This document shows, one piece after another, positions 32,543 to 36,420 of a stretch of DNA of 36,420 nt (the first letter of the stretch is position 1; every line of letters starts with the position of its first letter). A program made the translations under genes and the position numbers. The notes beneath the pieces were generated by a model that saw nothing but the letters and a program-made list of their open reading frames with translations, did no database searches and was not told the origin of the DNA. Origin of the DNA: Treponema sp. (GTDB taxonomy: Bacteria > Spirochaetota > Spirochaetia > Treponematales > Treponemataceae); the NCBI GenBank assembly GCA_017619795.1, contig JAFZRP010000121.1:1-36420 (forward strand), written 5' to 3'.

Positions 32543-34537
32543 ATGAGGAAAAATATATTGAGAAAATCAGCTTTAAGGATAATGCTATGCCTTTTTTTGT
32601 GCATTTTTAGCTGTCCTGCCCTATTTGCAAGAACCCAGAATCTGCCGGAAGACCTGGAAATAGCCGTTCAGAATCAGCTTGGTCCAAGTAATGTATACGA
32701 TTTTGCCTGTGTAGATAATAAAAAAACATATTTTGTAAACGTTTATACCCATAGTGATAATTTCAACAAACTCTACCTTATAAACACAAAAAATGAAGAA
32801 AAAAGCTTTGAGGTTTACAGAGCCACAAAAGCTGGAAGATCAGATATAACAAGCATTATCTTTAATCCGAAGAACCAGACTCTGTATTTTTTTGCAAATG
32901 ATGACCATAGAGCAAACTCTGATTATTATATATACAAAAACACCGGCTTTTATGCCCTTACTAAAAGTGCCAACGGAACTTTTGAAAAACAGAATCTCCG
33001 CCGATATTTCCGTTTTGCCGAATGGGTAACGAAAAATGTTGTTCAGAACTATCTTATTTACCCGGAAGTTCCTGATTATGAAGGCTTTTTGAAATACTTT
33101 TTTGATCTTGCAGATAAAGATGTAACGCCTGTTTTTTGTTATAAACCGATTGACGGTCCCCTTCTTACCAATATTGAAGCTGTAAAATACTTAAAGGAAC
33201 ACGATCTTCTCCAGTTTTTCTGGAAGGAAAGAGATGAGTTTAATATGTTTCCGCTTTATCATTATCTTTTTGCAGCAGATGAAAATGGAGAACCTACAAC
33301 AAAATGTGCGGCAAGCTATTACAAGCCGCACTATTCCTTCTGTGGCGACCTGGATTATATCAGCGATGATATTTATTTCCAGATTTATAACGACGAAGTT
33401 TATTTTGCAAAAAATACAGACTCAGAAAAAAGAATCGGTTTTAAAAAACAATGGTCTCATGACTGGAGCGAAATTTTTAAAATCTGTGATGATGAAGAAG
33501 GCTTTTCTATAACGCGTGTTGAACAGCTTTCAAAAATACATTCCCCTGTTTATGACCGCTACAAGCATTTTGAAAATAAATCTGAGCTGCTGCCTTTCCA
33601 AGTTGTACAAAGCAATTCAAAGGAGATTCTTTTAATAAATGATGTTGACAGGAAATCTGTCTGGCTCTACAACGGAGAAACAGTTAAGAAATACAGAAAC
33701 AGAGAAGAGGCAGACCAGGCAATTCTTGAGCTTTCTAATAATATTCTTGCTGATGACCCTATAAGTGTTTCTACAAAAATCATCATCATCCTTTCTGTAA
33801 TAATCTTCGTTCTGCTGATTTTGATTGTACTATTAACAATAAGAGCGGCAGTTGCTAAAAAAACCGAAAAACGAAAGGTGTTTAGCATTCAGGAGGATGA
33901 ACGCAGGAAGATTTCTTCTGATATTCACGATTCTATTGTCCAGGATATTCGTGCCATTCGTTTGCGAACCGAAATGCTCAAGGTTACCGAAGAAAGCCAG
34001 GAAAATAAAAACCGCGTTATTGATGATATTACAAGCTGTATTGTAAAAATGCGCGATATTTGTTACGGACTTTCTCCGGCAGAGCTTTCCACCCTCGATA
34101 TCGGCTCAAAAACCGACATCTTCCCTATTCTGCAGACTATTGGCGAGCAATATACAACAAAAACAAATATTCCGTGCTCGGTTCAAAATGAAGATCCTGC
34201 TGCAACCTATTATTTTAACAAAAGAGACTGCCGTAACATTGTCCGAATTGTTCAGGAAGCCTTAAAGAATGTAGAAAAGCACTCGTTTGCAACTAATGTA
34301 CAGATTTTCTGCCGCAGCGAAACCCATAACAACAGACATTTTATGACTCTCTTTATAATTGATGATGGTAAGGGCTGTAAAATTGATGAAGTAACTTCTG
34401 CCAAATATCAGAAAGAACATTTTGGTTTAAGGATGATGTCTGAGCGGGTTGCCCTTATGGAAAACAGCACTATTGAGTTCCTTTCGGCCCCTAACGATGG
34501 AATGCAGATTAAGCTGACCGTTTACATTGGAGGATAA
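32543..34537 (+). CDS. membrane sensor histidine kinase (HisKA_3 / NarX-DegS type)
   Basis: This 664-residue kinase has a signal sequence (MRKNILRKSALR then a hydrophobic stretch, cleavage near LFA|R), a large periplasmic sensor of about 380 residues, one membrane helix (about 412-433), HisKA_3 with His462 in ISSDIHDSIVQDIR, and HATPase with Asn576 (QEALKNVEKH), DDGKG (607-611) and FGLRMMSE. The sensor shares motifs with the lipoprotein encoded divergently (see 30047-32314). The frame is open 51 codons upstream, but the ATG at 32543 gives a clean signal peptide. The stop lies 4 bases before the regulator ATG, so the pair is co-transcribed. Confidence 0.9.
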   Translation: MRKNILRKSALRIMLCLFLCIFSCPALFARTQNLPEDLEIAVQNQLGPSNVYDFACVDNKKTYFVNVYTHSDNFNKLYLINTKNEEKSFEVYRATKAGRSDITSIIFNPKNQTLYFFANDDHRANSDYYIYKNTGFYALTKSANGTFEKQNLRRYFRFAEWVTKNVVQNYLIYPEVPDYEGFLKYFFDLADKDVTPVFCYKPIDGPLLTNIEAVKYLKEHDLLQFFWKERDEFNMFPLYHYLFAADENGEPTTKCAASYYKPHYSFCGDLDYISDDIYFQIYNDEVYFAKNTDSEKRIGFKKQWSHDWSEIFKICDDEEGFSITRVEQLSKIHSPVYDRYKHFENKSELLPFQVVQSNSKEILLINDVDRKSVWLYNGETVKKYRNREEADQAILELSNNILADDPISVSTKIIIILSVIIFVLLILIVLLTIRAAVAKKTEKRKVFSIQEDERRKISSDIHDSIVQDIRAIRLRTEMLKVTEESQENKNRVIDDITSCIVKMRDICYGLSPAELSTLDIGSKTDIFPILQTIGEQYTTKTNIPCSVQNEDPAATYYFNKRDCRNIVRIVQEALKNVEKHSFATNVQIFCRSETHNNRHFMTLFIIDDGKGCKIDEVTSAKYQKEHFGLRMMSERVALMENSTIEFLSAPNDGMQIKLTVYIGG

Positions 34538-34541
34538 TCTG

Positions 34542-35159
34542 ATGAAAAACACACTTTATATTGTAGATGACCACAAAATGCTTTTAAAAGGACTCAAGGA
34601 TTATCTTGAAGAAAATACGGAATGGAGAATCCCTTATATCTTCACAGATAAAAACGAATGCCTTGAAAAACTGAACGAGCTTGGTAAAAAAAGCCCGGAG
34701 CTTCCCGAAATCATTATCATAGATGTGCAGCTTACAGACGGAACGGGCTTTTCTCTTGTACAGGATATTACAAAGTATTTTAAGTCAATTAAGTGTGTTA
34801 TGTATTCCATGTACGATACTGCGGGCTATATTCTGCAGGCTAAAAATTGCGGCGCAATGGGCTATATTTCTAAGGTTGCCAGCGAACAGGAGCTTATAAA
34901 CTGCCTTAAGATTATTCAGGAAGGCGGCACCTACATTGAAGAAAAAATGCGCGGCGGTCAGGACAAGCTTAATGCCGTCACTCCCCTTTTTACAAAGCAG
35001 GAAAAACGCATTCTGGAAAAGCTCCTTCAGGGTAAATCAAACGAAGAAATAAGCGAAGAGCTTTTTATTTCACCTCATACTGTAGAAAATTACGTAAGCT
35101 TTATTTACGACAAAACAAACGTTAAAAACCGTACAGAGCTTATTGAGAAGTATAAGTAG
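34542..35159 (+). CDS. NarL/FixJ-type response regulator
   Basis: This 205-residue protein has a receiver domain (1-125) with Asp9-Asp10, phospho-Asp61 in IIIIDVQLTDG and Lys in MGYISK, and a LuxR-type DNA-binding domain (about 140-205: FTKQEKRILEKLLQGKSNEE, then ISPHTVENYVSFIY). It is the partner of the upstream kinase. GGAGG, at the very end of the kinase gene, lies 9 bases before the ATG; a TTG five codons earlier overlaps that site and is rejected. Likely targets are the divergent lipoprotein gene and its own operon. Confidence 0.93.
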   Translation: MKNTLYIVDDHKMLLKGLKDYLEENTEWRIPYIFTDKNECLEKLNELGKKSPELPEIIIIDVQLTDGTGFSLVQDITKYFKSIKCVMYSMYDTAGYILQAKNCGAMGYISKVASEQELINCLKIIQEGGTYIEEKMRGGQDKLNAVTPLFTKQEKRILEKLLQGKSNEEISEELFISPHTVENYVSFIYDKTNVKNRTELIEKYK

Positions 35160-35164
35160 AACAC

Positions 35165-35243
35165 TTTTTTTAGCTTTTTTGCCTTTTTCACATTTTTTTT
35201 CATTTTTTTCTCACTTTTTTTCAAAAAAACTTCCGTTTTTTTT
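35165..35243. other. phased T-tracts, probable intrinsically curved DNA
   Basis: T-runs of 5-8 bases at 35165, 35175, 35184, 35193, 35203, 35215 and 35236, plus an A7 at 35223, are spaced about one helical turn apart. This is the pattern of intrinsically bent DNA. It follows a stop codon without a clear terminator stem. Confidence 0.6.
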
Positions 35244-35262
35244 CAAGTTTTGACTATTAATT

Positions 35263-35333
35263 AGCGAAAGCTTCTGCTTAGGGTAATTAACAATTGAATC
35301 TGCTTTCGCTTGCAGTTTTGCTAAGCAAAACTG
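35263..35333. repeat. paired hairpins upstream of the Rpn gene
   Basis: AGCGAAAGC 35263-35271 pairs with 35302-35310; CAGTTTTGC 35313-35321 pairs with GCAAAACTG 35325-35333 (loop TAA). The second shares the TTTTGC-N3-GCAAAA core with the hairpin at 15296-15316. They lie 25 bases or more before the next ATG. Confidence 0.65.
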
Positions 35334-35358
35334 CTATCAATTATTCGAGGAGGAAAAT

Positions 35359-36219
35359 ATGAATTATCAGTATCTAACAAAAGAACAAGAACAGCAGCTT
35401 GCACTGGAGGAAAAATGGGAAAAAGCAACTCTCGCAAATAACTTTATCTTTTATAAAGTCATGCGACATCATCTTGATGCCTGTAAACACCTGATTGAAA
35501 TGTTACTAAAAATTGAAATCGAAAAAATGGAAATGCACAATGAAGAAGTAATTGAAATTGATTTTGATTCTAAAGGCATTCGACTTGATGTTTTTGTAAA
35601 AGACAAAAATAAAATGTATGATATTGAATTACAGGCTACTGATACAAAAGAATTACCTGAACGTTCCAGATACTATCAGGCGTTAATGGATTTAGACACT
35701 TTGAAATCCGGACAGACTTACAAGGAATTAAAAGATTCTCATATCATATTTATTTGTCTTGATGACATTTTCAAAAAAGAATTACCTGTTTACACTTTTG
35801 AATATATCTGCGAAGAGGATGGCAAGACTAAACTGAATGACAGAGCCATAAAACACTTTTTTATTGCAGAAACTTGTGCTAGAATGATTGAAGATGAAGA
35901 GATTAGAAGTTTCTTTCAGTTTCTTATATCTAACAAACCATCAAATGAATATACCGCAGATTTAGATAAATACGTTTTTGATGCAAAACACAATATGCAA
36001 TGGAGGGTTCAGTATATGACTTGGGAAAGACAAAGAGCTTATGACTTAGAAGCTGGTATTGCTATTGGCGAAAAACGTGGTGAACACAATAAAGCTGTTG
36101 AAAATGCAAAGAATTTTTTACGCGAAGGTGATTCTCCTGAAAAAATTGCCCGTTGTGTTGGTCTGTCGTTGGAAGAAGTTCAGAAATTAGCTGAGGAAGT
36201 TCAAGCTCAGAGAAAATAG
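35359..36219 (+). CDS. Rpn-family PD-(D/E)XK nuclease (transposase-like)
   Basis: This is a 286-residue protein of the recombination-promoting nuclease / PDDEXK transposase family. The nuclease core is in the N-terminal half: Asp77 in GIRLDVFVKD and the E-x-Q pair Glu90/Gln92 in MYDIELQAT, followed by RYYQALMDLD. The C-terminal part is helical and ends with an HTH-like segment (SPEKIARCVGLSLEEVQKLA). GAGGAGG precedes the ATG. Such genes are common beside mobile DNA, and an IS copy starts 31 bases after its stop. Target and role are unknown. Confidence 0.85.
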   Translation: MNYQYLTKEQEQQLALEEKWEKATLANNFIFYKVMRHHLDACKHLIEMLLKIEIEKMEMHNEEVIEIDFDSKGIRLDVFVKDKNKMYDIELQATDTKELPERSRYYQALMDLDTLKSGQTYKELKDSHIIFICLDDIFKKELPVYTFEYICEEDGKTKLNDRAIKHFFIAETCARMIEDEEIRSFFQFLISNKPSNEYTADLDKYVFDAKHNMQWRVQYMTWERQRAYDLEAGIAIGEKRGEHNKAVENAKNFLREGDSPEKIARCVGLSLEEVQKLAEEVQAQRK

Positions 36220-36250
36220 TCTTTACAAAGCAGCGAACAAATGACTAAAC

Positions 36251-36420
36251 AGGGGCTGTCCAAAAAGAAATGGGCAGCCCTAATTATTTTAAATTTACAA
36301 GTGAATTCAAATCTGCTAAAATTTAAATATGAGCAGAGGCGTAAGCGATAAAATCACATACAAACCGTACAGTCAGAGCGAACAGTGGCTGCTGCCGCCA
36401 AGTCTGAATGAGCTGGTACC
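36251..36420 (+). mobile_element. IS1182-like element, 5' end (right copy, partial)
   Basis: The element starts at AGGGGCTGTCC (36251), where identity with the left window end begins, and runs off the edge. The first 30 bases can fold (GGGCTGTCC with GGGCAGCCC). The copy faces away from the window, opposite to the left copy. Confidence 0.7.
36329..36420 (+). CDS. IS1182-like transposase, N-terminal fragment
   Basis: Thirty codons from the ATG at 36329 are visible before the window ends. The segment YKPYSQSEQWLLPPSLNELV matches the N-terminus of IS1182-family transposases, in which a KPY..Q....LPPSL block is conserved. The DDE catalytic core lies outside. Upstream spacing and sequence equal the left copy. 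No strong ribosome site is seen. Confidence 0.7.
   Translation, partial: MSRGVSDKITYKPYSQSEQWLLPPSLNELV

Noticed and set aside
35160..35358. Rho-independent terminator after the response regulator
   Set aside because: Many T-runs occur but no stable stem directly precedes one; phased curvature explains the pattern better.
1..36420. Composite transposon made by the two IS ends
   Set aside because: Housekeeping genes (gdhA, map, tpiA, secG, ATPase) fill the segment, and both IS bodies lie outside; a contig or chromosomal interval is more likely than a transposon.
1..36420. CRISPR arrays, tRNA or rRNA genes
   Set aside because: No regularly spaced repeats, cloverleaf-like sequences or rRNA segments were seen in the intergenic regions.

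Overview
The window looks like a chromosomal segment of a gut or rumen Treponema-type spirochaete. The evidence is a spirochaete V-type ATPase operon preceded by tpiA and secG (an order I recall from Treponema pallidum), relaxed spirochaete-style lipoprotein signals, AT-rich intergenic DNA, and a secreted GH5 endoglucanase beside an alpha-L-fucosidase. Species cannot be fixed from the sequence alone. Both ends carry the same 139 bp in opposite orientation: the 5' end of an IS1182-like element whose transposase genes run outward. The segment therefore lies between two inverted IS copies, or is a contig that stopped at them.

Layout. 1-4.4 kb (minus strand): NADP-type glutamate dehydrogenase, an HtrA/DegP protease and methionine aminopeptidase, followed by a 159-bp palindromic, MITE-like element. 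4.4-15.2 kb (minus): one long operon transcribed secG, PTS EIIA, coiled-coil subunit, atpC, atpI, atpK, atpF, atpE, atpA, atpB, atpD, uspA-like, dnaJ-like, with a good promoter ahead of secG. 15.3-17.1 kb (minus): tpiA and cysK. 17.2-19.6 kb (plus): a consensus promoter, a Phe-rich 20-codon reading frame with attenuator-like pairing, then phenylacetate-CoA ligase, a double-ACT protein and a hotdog thioesterase. 19.7-22.6 kb (plus): a 972-residue REC-GGDQF-EAL-PAS-pseudo-histidine-kinase protein. 22.7-24.7 kb (minus): a beta-helix lipoprotein and a C_GCAxxG_C_C redox protein. 24.8-27.4 kb (plus): a GH5 endoglucanase lipoprotein whose fold elements are in circularly permuted order, and GH29 fucosidase. 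27.4-29.9 kb (minus): an AraC regulator, an XRE regulator, a small ORF, a flavin split-barrel protein and mazEF. 30-35.2 kb: a large lipoprotein (minus) divergent from a sensor kinase/response regulator pair (plus); the lipoprotein and the kinase sensor region appear homologous. 35.2-36.4 kb: phased T-tracts, hairpins, an Rpn-type nuclease and the right IS copy.

How it fits together. The ATPase operon links ion pumping with a PTS phosphorylation domain and two stress-type proteins at its end. The paaK-ACT-thioesterase cluster fits arylacetate/aromatic amino acid metabolism, and the Phe-rich leader suggests control by phenylalanine supply. GH5 and GH29 serve plant or host glycan use. A hairpin repeat of about 28 bp with compensating stem changes occurs four times between genes. 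No tRNA, rRNA or CRISPR array was seen. The main candidates for something new are the permuted GH5, the Phe leader, the lipoprotein/kinase sensor pair and the EAL/pseudo-kinase fusion.
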